From JBBDNV01 sp040877415 (lineage in GTDB: Bacteria > Planctomycetota > Planctomycetia > Pirellulales > PALSA-1355), in the NCBI GenBank assembly GCA_040877415.1, contig JBBDNV010000183.1, forward strand, positions 1 through 57,243: a stretch of DNA of 57,243 nt, given 5' to 3'. The position numbers were made by a program, and so were the translations under genes. Each line of letters starts with the position of its first letter. Within the stretch, counting starts at the first letter, position 1. The notes below the pieces were generated by a model. The model was not told the DNA's origin. It ran no database searches and was given only the letters and a program-made list of their open reading frames with translations. Shown here in pieces: positions 1 to 7,780 of this stretch.

Positions 1-9
1 CCACCATAG

Positions 10-40
10 TTGACGGACCTTCTGCTTGCACTTGCATAAT
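10..40 (+). promoter_or_regulatory. possible sigma-70-like promoter
   Basis: TTGACG at 10-15 is followed after 19 bases by CATAAT at 35-40, both close to the bacterial consensus but with a long spacer. It lies about 180 bases ahead of purD and could drive it. Sequence left of the window is unseen, so it may instead lie inside another gene. Confidence 0.3.
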
Positions 41-95
41 CCTGGCCAGCGAGGGGAACAGCCAGCAGTCCGACCACGCTTGTGTGTCATACGGG

Positions 96-155
96 GTGCC
101 ACCGCCGGCTTGTCCAGCAGTGCAGAAGCACGGGTCGGCAAGCCACCCGTGGCAT
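96..155. repeat. REP-like imperfect inverted repeat
   Basis: Two 28-base arms (96-123 and 128-155) are imperfect reverse complements around a GGCTTG / CAAGCC core. The right arm is a hairpin by itself: CACGGGT pairs with ACCCGTG around GGC-AA-GCC. The left arm has decayed. It sits between the putative promoter and purD. The form is that of a degenerate repetitive extragenic palindrome; genome-wide copy number is not known from here. Confidence 0.5.
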
Positions 156-221
156 CCGACAAAATCGCATCGATGGCGCATCGAGAGGCATCGTCGACGC
201 CAGACTTGGAAGGCTGCACCC

Positions 222-1505
222 ATGAAGGTTCTGGTGGTTGGCAGCGGCGGGCGCGAACACGCGCTGGCCTGGAAAATCGCAAAAAGCCCGCGCGTGACGC
301 GCGTGCTGGTTGCGCCGGGCAACGCCGGAACGGCGCTGGACGCCGAAAACGTCGACATCTCGCCGACCGATTTCCCGCGGCTGGTCAAGTTCGCCCAGCA
401 GAACGACGTCGCCCTCTCGGTCGTCGGGCCCGAGCTGCCATTGGCCAAGGGCATTGTCGACGCGTTCTGCGACGCCGGGCTGCGCGTCTTCGGTCCGCGC
501 AAAATGGCCGCGGAGCTCGAAGGGAGCAAGGTCTTTTGCAAAAACCTGCTCCGCCATGCCGACGTGCCCACGGCCGACTACCAGGTGTTCCGCAACGCCG
601 ATCACGCCACGACGTATTTGAAGGACCGGGAGGACGTGCCGGTGGTCGTCAAGGCCGACGGGCTGGCCTCGGGCAAGGGCGTATTCGTTTGCGCGACGCG
701 GGCCGAGGCGATCGAGGCCGTCAAGCGCATCGGCCGCAACAGGGAATTCGGCGAGGCGGGGAACCAGATCGTGATCGAGGAGCGCCTCGACGGCCAGGAA
801 GCCAGCGTGCTGGCGATCACCGACGGACGCACGATCCTCACGCTTCCCCCGGCCCAGGACCACAAGCGGGCCTACGACGGCGACACGGGACCGAACACGG
901 GCGGCATGGGCGCCTATAGCCCCGCGCCCCTGGTGGACGACCAGACGCTGCACCTGATCGAAGAACAGGTGCTCGTGCCGACCGTACACGCCATGAAGCG
1001 CGGCCGGCGGCCATTCAAGGGCGTGCTCTATGCCGGGTTGATGATGACCAACCAGGGCCCCAAGGTTCTGGAATTCAATGTCCGCTTCGGCGATCCCGAG
1101 TGCCAGCCGATTCTCATGCGCCTGGAAAGCGACCTGGTCGACGTGCTCGAGGCCACCGTCGACGGCCGGCTCGATGAGATCGAGCCGTTGCGCTTCGATC
1201 CGCGGCCCGCGGTGTGCGTGGTGATGGCCAGCGAAGGCTATCCCGGCAGCTACGAGCGTGGATTTCCCATTCGCGGCCTGGAAGAAGCGGCCAAAATTCC
1301 CGAAGTCAAGGTGTTTCACGCCGGGACGGCCACGGTCGACGGCCAGGTGGTCACCAACGGCGGACGAGTATTGGCCGTTACGGCGCTGGGTTCGTCGATT
1401 GCCGCGGCCAAGCTGCAAGCCTACACGGCCGTCAAGTGCATTCGCTGGAAGGGCGCGTGGTGCCGCAAGGACATTTCGGACAAGGCGCTTGAATCGGCGC
1501 GATAG
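222..1505 (+). CDS. purD: phosphoribosylamine--glycine ligase (GARS)
   Basis: Cytosolic ATP-grasp enzyme that joins 5-phosphoribosylamine and glycine to make GAR in purine synthesis. The 427-residue product matches the usual length of about 425. It begins MKVLVVGSGGREHAL, the classic PurD N-terminus, and this fixes the start although the open frame extends further upstream. The ATP-grasp region shows VVKADGLASGKGV, followed by GPNTGGMGAYSP and LEFNVRFGDPECQ, which are the family's glycinamide and metal-binding segments. It converges on a minus-strand NYN-domain gene 43 bases away. The pyrimidine genes nearby make this a nucleotide-synthesis neighbourhood, though on opposite strands. Confidence 0.97.
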   Translation: MKVLVVGSGGREHALAWKIAKSPRVTRVLVAPGNAGTALDAENVDISPTDFPRLVKFAQQNDVALSVVGPELPLAKGIVDAFCDAGLRVFGPRKMAAELEGSKVFCKNLLRHADVPTADYQVFRNADHATTYLKDREDVPVVVKADGLASGKGVFVCATRAEAIEAVKRIGRNREFGEAGNQIVIEERLDGQEASVLAITDGRTILTLPPAQDHKRAYDGDTGPNTGGMGAYSPAPLVDDQTLHLIEEQVLVPTVHAMKRGRRPFKGVLYAGLMMTNQGPKVLEFNVRFGDPECQPILMRLESDLVDVLEATVDGRLDEIEPLRFDPRPAVCVVMASEGYPGSYERGFPIRGLEEAAKIPEVKVFHAGTATVDGQVVTNGGRVLAVTALGSSIAAAKLQAYTAVKCIRWKGAWCRKDISDKALESAR

Positions 1506-1548
1506 GCACGGTCTCGCGGGCAAGGCGATCCGCGGGCAAGAGGGGGCT

Positions 1549-2133
1549 CTAGTCTTTGCTGCTATCGAGGACGTCGTCGCCAAAGCCGGGGGGTAACGGA
1601 CGGTCGGGAAGGGCGTCGGACGGCGACGCCGCCGGCTCTTCGATTCCGAACTGCCGCAGCCAATAGTGCACTTCGGCTTCGGTGGGCGGTTGGGACGGTT
1701 TTCCTCCGGGGCTTTTTTTGCGCGCCAGGTCGATGCGCCGGCGCAGCACTTCTGCGTACCACCGCTCGCTGTCGATTGCCTTGGCTCGGCGGCGGCGCGC
1801 GGCGCGGTGCAAGCGATGATCGCTGGAGACGACGGTCAGCCGCCGCGGCGCGGTATGGTCGGCGATCAATCGCTCGATTTCCTGGTCGGCATCCGAGCCC
1901 CGCTGGGAGAAGTGAACCGTGATGCCCTCGTACTTGGTATCGCGGGGCAGCCCGGGCGGGGCCATGCGAGCGTCAAAAACGACGGTCGTGCCGGTCCGTT
2001 CGCGCTTGTCGAGCGACTCGGCGAGGAAACCCAAAAGCGCCGTCCGAGAACGCTCGAACCCGCCCGGCCCGATGCCCGGGCCCAGAATGCCGCTGGCGTG
2101 CAGCAGGTTGTAGCCGTCGATGACGAGCGACAT
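1549..2133 (-). CDS. NYN (PIN-like) domain RNase, YacP-like
   Basis: A 194-residue protein beginning MSLVIDGYNLLHASG, the signature of YacP/NYN proteins, where the first Asp and the Asn help bind metal. Further acidic residues follow in VVFDARMAPPG, SQRGSDADQEIERLI and VVSSDHRL, matching the order of PIN-fold acidic positions. YacP relatives are RNases linked to rRNA or mRNA turnover. The C-terminal 40 residues are Pro- and acid-rich and probably disordered. It follows pyrC on the same strand after 59 bases, and that gap is a pyrimidine-rich leader lacking a purine Shine-Dalgarno. The substrate is unknown. Confidence 0.85.
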   Translation of the reverse strand: MSLVIDGYNLLHASGILGPGIGPGGFERSRTALLGFLAESLDKRERTGTTVVFDARMAPPGLPRDTKYEGITVHFSQRGSDADQEIERLIADHTAPRRLTVVSSDHRLHRAARRRRAKAIDSERWYAEVLRRRIDLARKKSPGGKPSQPPTEAEVHYWLRQFGIEEPAASPSDALPDRPLPPGFGDDVLDSSKD

Positions 2134-2186
2134 GGCAGAAAAGGATGAAGGAGGAAGGAGGAAGGAACTAACAAGGAAAAAGGAAC
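2134..2186. other. homopurine/homopyrimidine tract in pyrC-NYN spacer
   Basis: The plus strand is almost pure A/G here, with repeats of GGAGGAA and AAGGA. The minus-strand transcript therefore carries repeated CCUCC-like runs just before the NYN gene start, the same sense as the 16S rRNA tail rather than its complement. Direct observation; function unknown. Confidence 0.6.
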
Positions 2187-2192
2187 GCGCAA

Positions 2193-3518
2193 TTAGCGGA
2201 CGCGAACGGGGCGGCGGGGAACGTGGTTACTGGTGTCGAACTGGTACTTGACGCGGCCGGAGACGATCACGGTGTCGGCCCGGCCTTGCAGTTTCCAGCC
2301 GGTAAAGGGCGTATTGGTACTCTTCGAGCGAAACCGGGTCGGGTCGACCGTCCAACGGACGTCCGGGTCAATCACGGTGACGTCGGCGTCGGCGCCGATG
2401 GCGAGCGTGCCTTTGTTGATGCCCAGAATTCGGGCCGGGTTGATCGTCATTTTTGCCAGGGCCGAGGGCCAATCGAGATGGCCCGGCTCGATCAAGCGCG
2501 TGACCACGAGCCCCAGGGCCGTTTCGAGGCCCACGATGCCGAAGGGGGCCTGGTCCAGCTCGCGCATCTTCTTTTCCCGCGCGTGCGGCGCATGGTCGGT
2601 GCAGATGACGTCGATTGTGCCGTCCACGAGACCGGCGATGCAGGCGTCGACGTGCTCTTGCCCGCGCAAGGGCGGGCTCATCTTAAAGTTCGAATCGAAC
2701 GACCGCAGGCTCTCGTCGGTGAGTGTGAAGTGGTGCGGGCAAACCTCGGTCGTCACGCGGACGCCGCGGGCTTTGGCGCGGCGGATCAACTCGATGCTGC
2801 CGCCCGAAGAGACGTGCATGATGTGGATCCGCCCGCCGGTCGCTTCGGCCAGGGCAATGTCGCGGGCGGTCATCACGTCTTCGGCCACCGCGGGCATGCC
2901 CGGCAGCCCGAGGATCATCGACACCAACCCTTCGTGCATCACGCCGTCCTGGGTCAACTCGCGGACTTCGGCGTGATTGAGGATCGGCTTGTCGAACATC
3001 TGGCAGTATTCGATGGCCCGCCGCATCAGCTCGGCGTCGTAGACCGGGGCACCGTCGTCGCTGAAGGCGACCGCCCCGGCTTGGACCAGTTGGCCCAACT
3101 CGGCCAGCTCCTTGCCTTCGCGGTTCTTGCTGACGCAGGCCACGACGAACACGTTGCACCGATCGGCCCGGGCGGCCTGGTGTTGAATGAATTCGACGCT
3201 GGCTTGTGTGTCGATCGGCGGCTCGGTGTTGGGCATGCAGGCGATGGAGGTGAACCCGCCGGCAACGGCCGCCGAGCCTCCGGTGAGAATGGTTTCGTCC
3301 TCTTCGCGTCCCGGCTCGCGCAGGTGGACGTGCATGTCGATCAGGCCCGGCGCAACGATCTTGCCCGCCGCGTCGATCACTTCGAGAGGGCCGCTGGCGA
3401 TCGTGTCGTAGGCGGCGATGCGGCCGCCTTCGATGAGCAGGTTCATGGTGCGATCCAGTCCCTGGCTGGGATCGATCACGCGGCCACCTTCCAAGAGAAT
3501 CGGTCGTTCGTCCGGCAC
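2193..3518 (-). CDS. pyrC: dihydroorotase
   Basis: Cyclises carbamoyl-aspartate to dihydroorotate, the third step of pyrimidine synthesis. The 441-residue length fits class I dihydroorotases. The metal-binding loop DMHVHLREPG is present near residue 61, the motif CMPNTEPP lies close downstream, and the catalytic segment ICTDHAPH is near residue 310. The ending GADADVTVIDPD plus STNTPFTGWKLQGR is the normal amidohydrolase C-terminus. It lies 15 bases after pyrB on the same strand, so the two are almost certainly co-transcribed. Class I enzymes often associate with aspartate carbamoyltransferase; whether this pair forms a complex is inference. Confidence 0.96.
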   Translation of the reverse strand: MPDERPILLEGGRVIDPSQGLDRTMNLLIEGGRIAAYDTIASGPLEVIDAAGKIVAPGLIDMHVHLREPGREEDETILTGGSAAVAGGFTSIACMPNTEPPIDTQASVEFIQHQAARADRCNVFVVACVSKNREGKELAELGQLVQAGAVAFSDDGAPVYDAELMRRAIEYCQMFDKPILNHAEVRELTQDGVMHEGLVSMILGLPGMPAVAEDVMTARDIALAEATGGRIHIMHVSSGGSIELIRRAKARGVRVTTEVCPHHFTLTDESLRSFDSNFKMSPPLRGQEHVDACIAGLVDGTIDVICTDHAPHAREKKMRELDQAPFGIVGLETALGLVVTRLIEPGHLDWPSALAKMTINPARILGINKGTLAIGADADVTVIDPDVRWTVDPTRFRSKSTNTPFTGWKLQGRADTVIVSGRVKYQFDTSNHVPRRPVRVR

Positions 3519-3533
3519 GTTCGTACGTCTCCC

Positions 3534-4511
3534 TTAGGACGGCAATTCGCCCTGTTGTCCGCCGCCGAGGATCAGCCACAGCACGGCCATCCGCACGGCC
3601 AGCCCGTTGGTGACTTGTTCGAGGATGGCCGAGTGCGGGCCGTCGGCCACGTCGGGCGTGATTTCGACGCCCCGGTTGATCGGCCCCGGGGCCATGATCA
3701 GGATGTCCGGCTTGGCGCGGGCCAGCCGTTCCCGGTTCATGGCATACAGCAAGGCGTATTCGCGGACGCTGGGGAACGGCCGGGTGGTTTGCCGCTCGAA
3801 CTGGATGCGCAGCAGATTGAGCACGTCGCAGCGGGGCAAGATCGCATCCAGGTCGTAGGCCACTTCGACCCCCAACTCTTCCCAGCGCTTGGAGACCAGC
3901 GTCGAGGGACCACAGACAATCACGTGCGCCCCCAGGGCTTTCAGGCCCCAGATGTTGCTGCGGGCCGTGCGGCTGTGGGCAATGTCGCCGACCAGGGCCA
4001 CCGTCAGCCCTTCGACGCGGCCCAAGCGCTCGCGAATCGACAGGATGTCGAGCAGACCCTGCGTCGGGTGCTCGTGGGCTCCGTCGCCGGCGTTGATCAC
4101 GGAGCAATTCAGATTCTGGGCCAACAAATGGGCCGTGCCGGGCGTGCGGTGGCGCACGATGACCACGTCGATGCCCATGGCCTCGATGTTTTTGGCCGTA
4201 TCGATGACCGTTTCGCCCTTGGAGAGGCTCGATCCGGACGAAGAAAAATCGATCGTATCGGCGGCCAATCGCCGTGCGGCCAGCGAAAAGCTGGTGCGGG
4301 TGCGCGTCGAGTTCTCAAAGAACAGGTTGGCGCAGGTGCGGCCGGCCAACAGTGGAATCTTCTGGGCGCAATTGGCGCTGGCTTCCTTGAACGTTACGGC
4401 GCTATCCAAAACGATCTTGATTTCCTCGGCCGAAAGGCTTTCGAGGTCCAACAGATGGCGCCGCGTCCAGGCCGCAGGTACGGCGCCGATGTCCCACACT
4501 TCGGTGCTCAT
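3534..4511 (-). CDS. pyrB: aspartate carbamoyltransferase catalytic subunit
   Basis: Forms carbamoyl-aspartate from carbamoyl phosphate and aspartate. From the MSTEVWDIG start the product is 325 residues, normal for the family, with an AGGAAAG ribosome site about 12 bases upstream. An in-frame extension to 4646 exists but encodes no family sequence. The carbamoyl-phosphate loop ENSTRTRTSF is present, as are HRTPGTAHLLA, HEHPTQGLLDILS and MAPGPINRGVEI, all diagnostic of ATCase. No pyrI gene is visible, so a trimer or a complex with PyrC is likelier than the enterobacterial dodecamer. It is the first gene of a pyrB-pyrC-NYN run. Confidence 0.96.
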   Translation of the reverse strand: MSTEVWDIGAVPAAWTRRHLLDLESLSAEEIKIVLDSAVTFKEASANCAQKIPLLAGRTCANLFFENSTRTRTSFSLAARRLAADTIDFSSSGSSLSKGETVIDTAKNIEAMGIDVVIVRHRTPGTAHLLAQNLNCSVINAGDGAHEHPTQGLLDILSIRERLGRVEGLTVALVGDIAHSRTARSNIWGLKALGAHVIVCGPSTLVSKRWEELGVEVAYDLDAILPRCDVLNLLRIQFERQTTRPFPSVREYALLYAMNRERLARAKPDILIMAPGPINRGVEITPDVADGPHSAILEQVTNGLAVRMAVLWLILGGGQQGELPS

Positions 4512-4739
4512 GGGCGGAGAACTTTCCTGTTGGTCGTGCGCGCAGCGCGGCCGCTCGTGGATGCCCAAAAGGCGCGGCCAATCCTTGGGTCGCGCGGCAT
4601 CGCGTGCTCCAAAAACCGGGAAACCGCCGTCAACTGCGCTCAGCAAATTCTAACGCGCCGGAGGGTAACTGAAAAGCAACCCGCGTCGTGCCACGTGCCA
4701 CCGGGCGCGCGGCGGGGTCGTTTTTCGCAAGCGGCCGCC

Positions 4740-4745
4740 TATAAT
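4740..4745 (+). promoter_or_regulatory. TATAAT -10 element ahead of the GGDEF gene
   Basis: A perfect TATAAT ends 8 bases before the ATG at 4754. If used, transcription would start at or next to the start codon, giving a leaderless or nearly leaderless mRNA. No convincing -35 is seen, only GTCGTT at the right spacing. No Shine-Dalgarno is visible either. Confidence 0.4.
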
Positions 4746-4753
4746 CATCAGCC

Positions 4754-5656
4754 ATGCACCCCGCTGAGCTACCCCGAGTGCTCATTTTGGCCGCCGAAGC
4801 CGGCGCCGGACGTCGCTGGCGTGAATCGCTGGCTGACGCGGCCGCCGGGGTGTGGCTTTCAGGAGCGGACCTTCCGTCGGGCCAGCGCGTCGACGTGATC
4901 GTGACCGACCTGGAGGCCCAGGAAGTGGCGCGGCGCGCCGGCCTGGAAATCGATCCGGGGAAAGCCCCGACGAACGAATTGCCGGCCGACGTCGGCATGG
5001 TGGCCATCGGCCCGGCACCCTGGGCCGACGTGGCGTTGGCCCCAGATTTCACCAGCCGGGAGCTGCGCCTGGCCTGCCAGTTGGTGGCCGAAATCGCGCG
5101 GCTGCGCAGCCAGCGCGACGAGCTGGACCGGATGCGCGAGGAGGTCGCGCAACTGGCCCAGACCGACCCGCTCACCGGCCTGGCCAACCGCCGCGCATGG
5201 GAGGACCAGTTCGAGGCCAGGCTTGCCCGCGGCGCGCACGGCCACGTGCGGCTATGGCTGGCGCTGGTGGATCTGGATGGATTCAAACAGGTCAACGATC
5301 AACTGGGCATGTCGCAGGGGGACGAGGTGCTGGCCCGGGCCGCCCGCTCGCTGGCCGGGCAGTTGCGCCGCGAGGACCTGTTGGCCCGGCTGGGCGGCGA
5401 CGAGTTCGGCATCTTGCTGTGGGGCGTGGCGGAGGAACACGTGCCCCGAGTATTCGATCGGCTGCGAGCGGCCGTGGCCGAGCAGGCCGCGCCGGAGGGA
5501 CTCCCAAAAATCACCGCCAGCATCGGATACGTTTCGGGCGTGGACGGATCGGCCAGCGCCGGCGAGTTGTTCGCCGCGGCCGAACGGGCCATGCGCGCCG
5601 CCAAGCGAGCCGGCGGAAACCGGGCGCTGCGGGGCGAACCGTCGCGGCGGATTTGA
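4754..5656 (+). CDS. GGDEF diguanylate cyclase
   Basis: Makes the second messenger c-di-GMP from two GTP. The 300-residue soluble protein has an N-terminal region (about 1-115) resembling a degenerate receiver domain: short alternating hydrophobic strands, including VDVIVTDLEAQEV. A short coiled coil follows (about 117-137) and then the GGDEF domain from TDPLTGLANRRAW. The active-site GGDEF is intact at 214-218. The inhibitory I-site RRED is intact at 205-208, exactly five residues earlier, so an active, product-inhibited enzyme is expected. No membrane segment or signal peptide is seen. It stands alone, divergent from pyrB, so its input signal cannot be inferred from neighbours. Confidence 0.93.
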   Translation: MHPAELPRVLILAAEAGAGRRWRESLADAAAGVWLSGADLPSGQRVDVIVTDLEAQEVARRAGLEIDPGKAPTNELPADVGMVAIGPAPWADVALAPDFTSRELRLACQLVAEIARLRSQRDELDRMREEVAQLAQTDPLTGLANRRAWEDQFEARLARGAHGHVRLWLALVDLDGFKQVNDQLGMSQGDEVLARAARSLAGQLRREDLLARLGGDEFGILLWGVAEEHVPRVFDRLRAAVAEQAAPEGLPKITASIGYVSGVDGSASAGELFAAAERAMRAAKRAGGNRALRGEPSRRI

Positions 5657-5677
5657 TGCTAAACCGCAAGCGGCGGC

Positions 5678-5726
5678 GTTGGCCTCTCCCCTGGCGGGAC
5701 AAGGTTAGGGTGAGAGGGCCCAACGC
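5678..5726. repeat. imperfect palindrome between convergent genes
   Basis: CGTTGGCCTCTCCCC on the left pairs imperfectly with GGGTGAGAGGGCCCAACG on the right around a loop containing GGCGGGACAAGG. It fills the gap between the convergent GGDEF and permease genes and touches the permease stop codon. It may act as a shared transcription barrier, but no T-run follows on either strand. The CTCTCCC...GGGTGAGAGGG core resembles dispersed repeats common in GC-rich genomes. Confidence 0.5.
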
Positions 5727-7351
5727 TAGTGGTCCATCCGCCAACGGACGTTGAACAGCCAGCCCATCGTGGCCAAGAGTGCCCCGTCAAGAGCCAAATA
5801 AAACGCGGTGAACGAAGCGAAAAACCACCAATCCGGCGGAATCGTGGGGACGTCGGACAGCATGGGGTCGATCGGCAATTGAAAGACCGCGACAAACGGA
5901 CTCGTAAAAGCGGATTGCAAAATGAACCGCGTCGCCGCCGAACCGGGAAAAAAAGTGCCGGCGAAATACGTCACCGCCGGCGGCAGCATGAACAGCACGA
6001 CGAGTACCAGGTAGGTCGTCATCAGGCTGATCGACGTCTGGCGAAACGTCACCGAACAAACGAGCGCGATCGTGGCCGTCGAGAGGCACACGACGAGCAC
6101 CACGGCGAGGTATGCCAACACCAGCGGCAGGTTGCTCCAATACGTGTTGACCATGACCACCGCCAGCAGCAGCGGCCAGAGGAGAAACATGGTCAGGACG
6201 CTCGACACCCGCAGCCCGGAAAAGAGCTTCGGCCACAGAATCTGGCCGGGCGACAGGATCGTCGTCAACAGCAAGTCAAGCGTCTGGCGCTCGCGCTCGC
6301 TGGTGATGGTTCCGGCCGAAAAGACGGGGCCGACGAGCATATTGAACAACACGACGTAGGAGACATACCAAGGCGCCAGCCACGGCTGGATATACAAGAA
6401 CCAGGCCATCAACGGAATCGCCAGCAGCATGCTTACCTGAATGACCACGCGCAACATCAGCGTGCCCTGGCTGAAGATTTCGCTGCGCATTTCCTTGTCG
6501 AACACCGGATTGGCGCCGTCGGCCAATAGATCGTTGCGCTTTCTGGGCGCGAAAAGCCAATCGGGAAACTGGTCGCTTTGGATCACCAGGCCCACGGCCT
6601 CTCGGGCTTCGGCCTCGAGGTCGACGACTTCCGTTCCTTCGCTGCCGACGTCGGGCGGATGCAGGAGCCGCGCGGTCGTGGCGCGAAACAGAGCCGCGCA
6701 AATCAGGAAGCAAATCCCCGGCAAGACCCCGACGGCGATGATCAAGCGGGTCTGACCCTCTCCTTCGAGCGCCACCCAGCCAGCGACGCCCGCCAGCGCC
6801 AAGGGCAGAATCACCAGGTAGGACACGACCAGCGAGGCCGACGTACGCCGGAAATAGCTGCTGGCCGCCAGGCTGATCATGCCGAACGTGATCACCGACA
6901 GGATCAATCCCAGGTACAGGGCCAGCACCTCGTACAGCGAGACGCCGCCCAGCGGCAGGCAAAGCATCACGATCGGCAGCGAGGCCACGATCAACAACAG
7001 CAGATGCGCAAGCGACGCCAGCAGCTTGCCCAACACGATCGCCCCGGGGCGCAAGGGGCTGGCCAGCAGCATCTCGTAGCTCTTGCGCTCCTTTTCGCCG
7101 GTGATCGAGCCGGCGGCGAAGCTGGGCGCCAAGAGCGACGCCAGCAAGTATTGCCCCAGAAACACCAGGTTCACCAGGCGGCGGGACGCCTCGGGGTTGG
7201 TCGTCAGGTCGAGATGCCTCTCCTGGGGCCACGCCAGAAACACCACCAGCCCCAGCAAACCCAGATAGAACAACAACAGCACGAACGCCCGCGTCATCCG
7301 CAGGTTGACCAACAGCTCGCGCTCGAGGACCGGGTTTTCGAAGAGATACAT
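5726..7351 (-). CDS. double-length ABC-2 type transporter permease
   Basis: A 541-residue membrane protein with two related halves, each starting with a short cytoplasmic segment (ENPVLERELLVNL, then NPVFDKEMRSE) followed by about six hydrophobic helices. The diagnostic cytoplasmic coupling motif occurs twice, as GSITGEKERKSYEMLL and GTITSERERQTLDLLL, showing that two ABC-2 permeases are fused in tandem. A single polypeptide could therefore form the whole membrane pore. No ATPase gene is adjacent. The ABC ATPase at 54149-55075 is the only candidate partner in the window, and this pairing is inference. The substrate is unknown; a lipid, polysaccharide or protein export role is possible. Confidence 0.88.
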   Translation of the reverse strand: MYLFENPVLERELLVNLRMTRAFVLLLFYLGLLGLVVFLAWPQERHLDLTTNPEASRRLVNLVFLGQYLLASLLAPSFAAGSITGEKERKSYEMLLASPLRPGAIVLGKLLASLAHLLLLIVASLPIVMLCLPLGGVSLYEVLALYLGLILSVITFGMISLAASSYFRRTSASLVVSYLVILPLALAGVAGWVALEGEGQTRLIIAVGVLPGICFLICAALFRATTARLLHPPDVGSEGTEVVDLEAEAREAVGLVIQSDQFPDWLFAPRKRNDLLADGANPVFDKEMRSEIFSQGTLMLRVVIQVSMLLAIPLMAWFLYIQPWLAPWYVSYVVLFNMLVGPVFSAGTITSERERQTLDLLLTTILSPGQILWPKLFSGLRVSSVLTMFLLWPLLLAVVMVNTYWSNLPLVLAYLAVVLVVCLSTATIALVCSVTFRQTSISLMTTYLVLVVLFMLPPAVTYFAGTFFPGSAATRFILQSAFTSPFVAVFQLPIDPMLSDVPTIPPDWWFFASFTAFYLALDGALLATMGWLFNVRWRMDH

Positions 7352-7378
7352 CGTGGCTGTCGGCGTTTCCCGACATCA

Positions 7379-7428
7379 GACCAGCCCAGGGCAAGACCAG
7401 CCCAGGGGAAGGCAAGCCCAGGGAAGGC
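7379..7428 (+). repeat. three tandem copies of a ~16-bp GCCCAGGG unit
   Basis: Three consecutive units carry (A)GCCCAGGG: AGACCAGCCCAGGG, AAGACCAGCCCAGGG and AAGGCAAGCCCAGGG. The third runs directly into the palindrome at 7417-7438. This looks like stepwise duplication of one arm of the hairpin element. Confidence 0.6.
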
Positions 7429-7443
7429 CTTCCCTGGGTTTTT
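7412..7443 (+). repeat. 32-bp hairpin element, copy 1
   Basis: A perfect 22-bp palindrome (arm CCCAGGGAAGG at 7417-7427, complement at 7428-7438) is preceded by GCAAG and followed by TTTTT. Exactly the same 32 bases recur at 47076-47107. Here the T-run points rightward while both flanking genes are on the minus strand, so it terminates neither. A mobile or recombined terminator-like repeat is the best reading. Confidence 0.7.
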
Positions 7444-7482
7444 CGTGAAGCGACTCCCCATCATACTGCAAATCGCGACCTT

Positions 7483-7728
7483 TTACTTTTCCGCCGGCGG
7501 CTTGAGCTTGCCGGTACTTTCGATCCGCACAGCCCCGACGACCCGCGGCGCCTGAGTGGAAATCGGAGAATCAAAGCGAAACCCCACGGCCCGGCGGCCG
7601 TCGATTTCTTTTTCTCCCAGCCGCTCGTACTGGGCCTCTTTGGCGTTGAGGCTGTTGGCCAAAAGCTCGCGCATCCGCTCGAAGAGATCCATCGATCCCA
7701 TTTGCTTGGGCGCGCCGGTGAGATTCAT
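7483..7728 (-). pseudogene. remnant of a LolA-like/outer-membrane lipoprotein-sorting type gene
   Basis: The 81-residue frame contains QYERLGEKEIDGRRAVGFRF, which resembles a conserved stretch of planctomycete LolA-like lipoprotein-sorting domain proteins. It then reads VVGAVRIESTGKLKP, where the family would have a longer strand ending in PVRIEST. An internal piece seems deleted, and both the signal peptide and the N-terminal domain are missing. It could still be translated as a small protein, but decay is likelier. Family assignment is from memory of the motif and is moderate in confidence. Confidence 0.45.
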
Positions 7729-7780
7729 TACTCTCTATCAATGCGCGGACGGGGAAAGTGTTACAAACTCGGTGACGCGT

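Noticed and set aside
87..1583. 498-residue minus-strand open frame
   Set aside because: Antisense to purD with no recognisable domain.
2223..4898. 891-residue plus-strand open frame
   Set aside because: Antisense to pyrC and pyrB, His/Arg/Gly-rich shadow composition.
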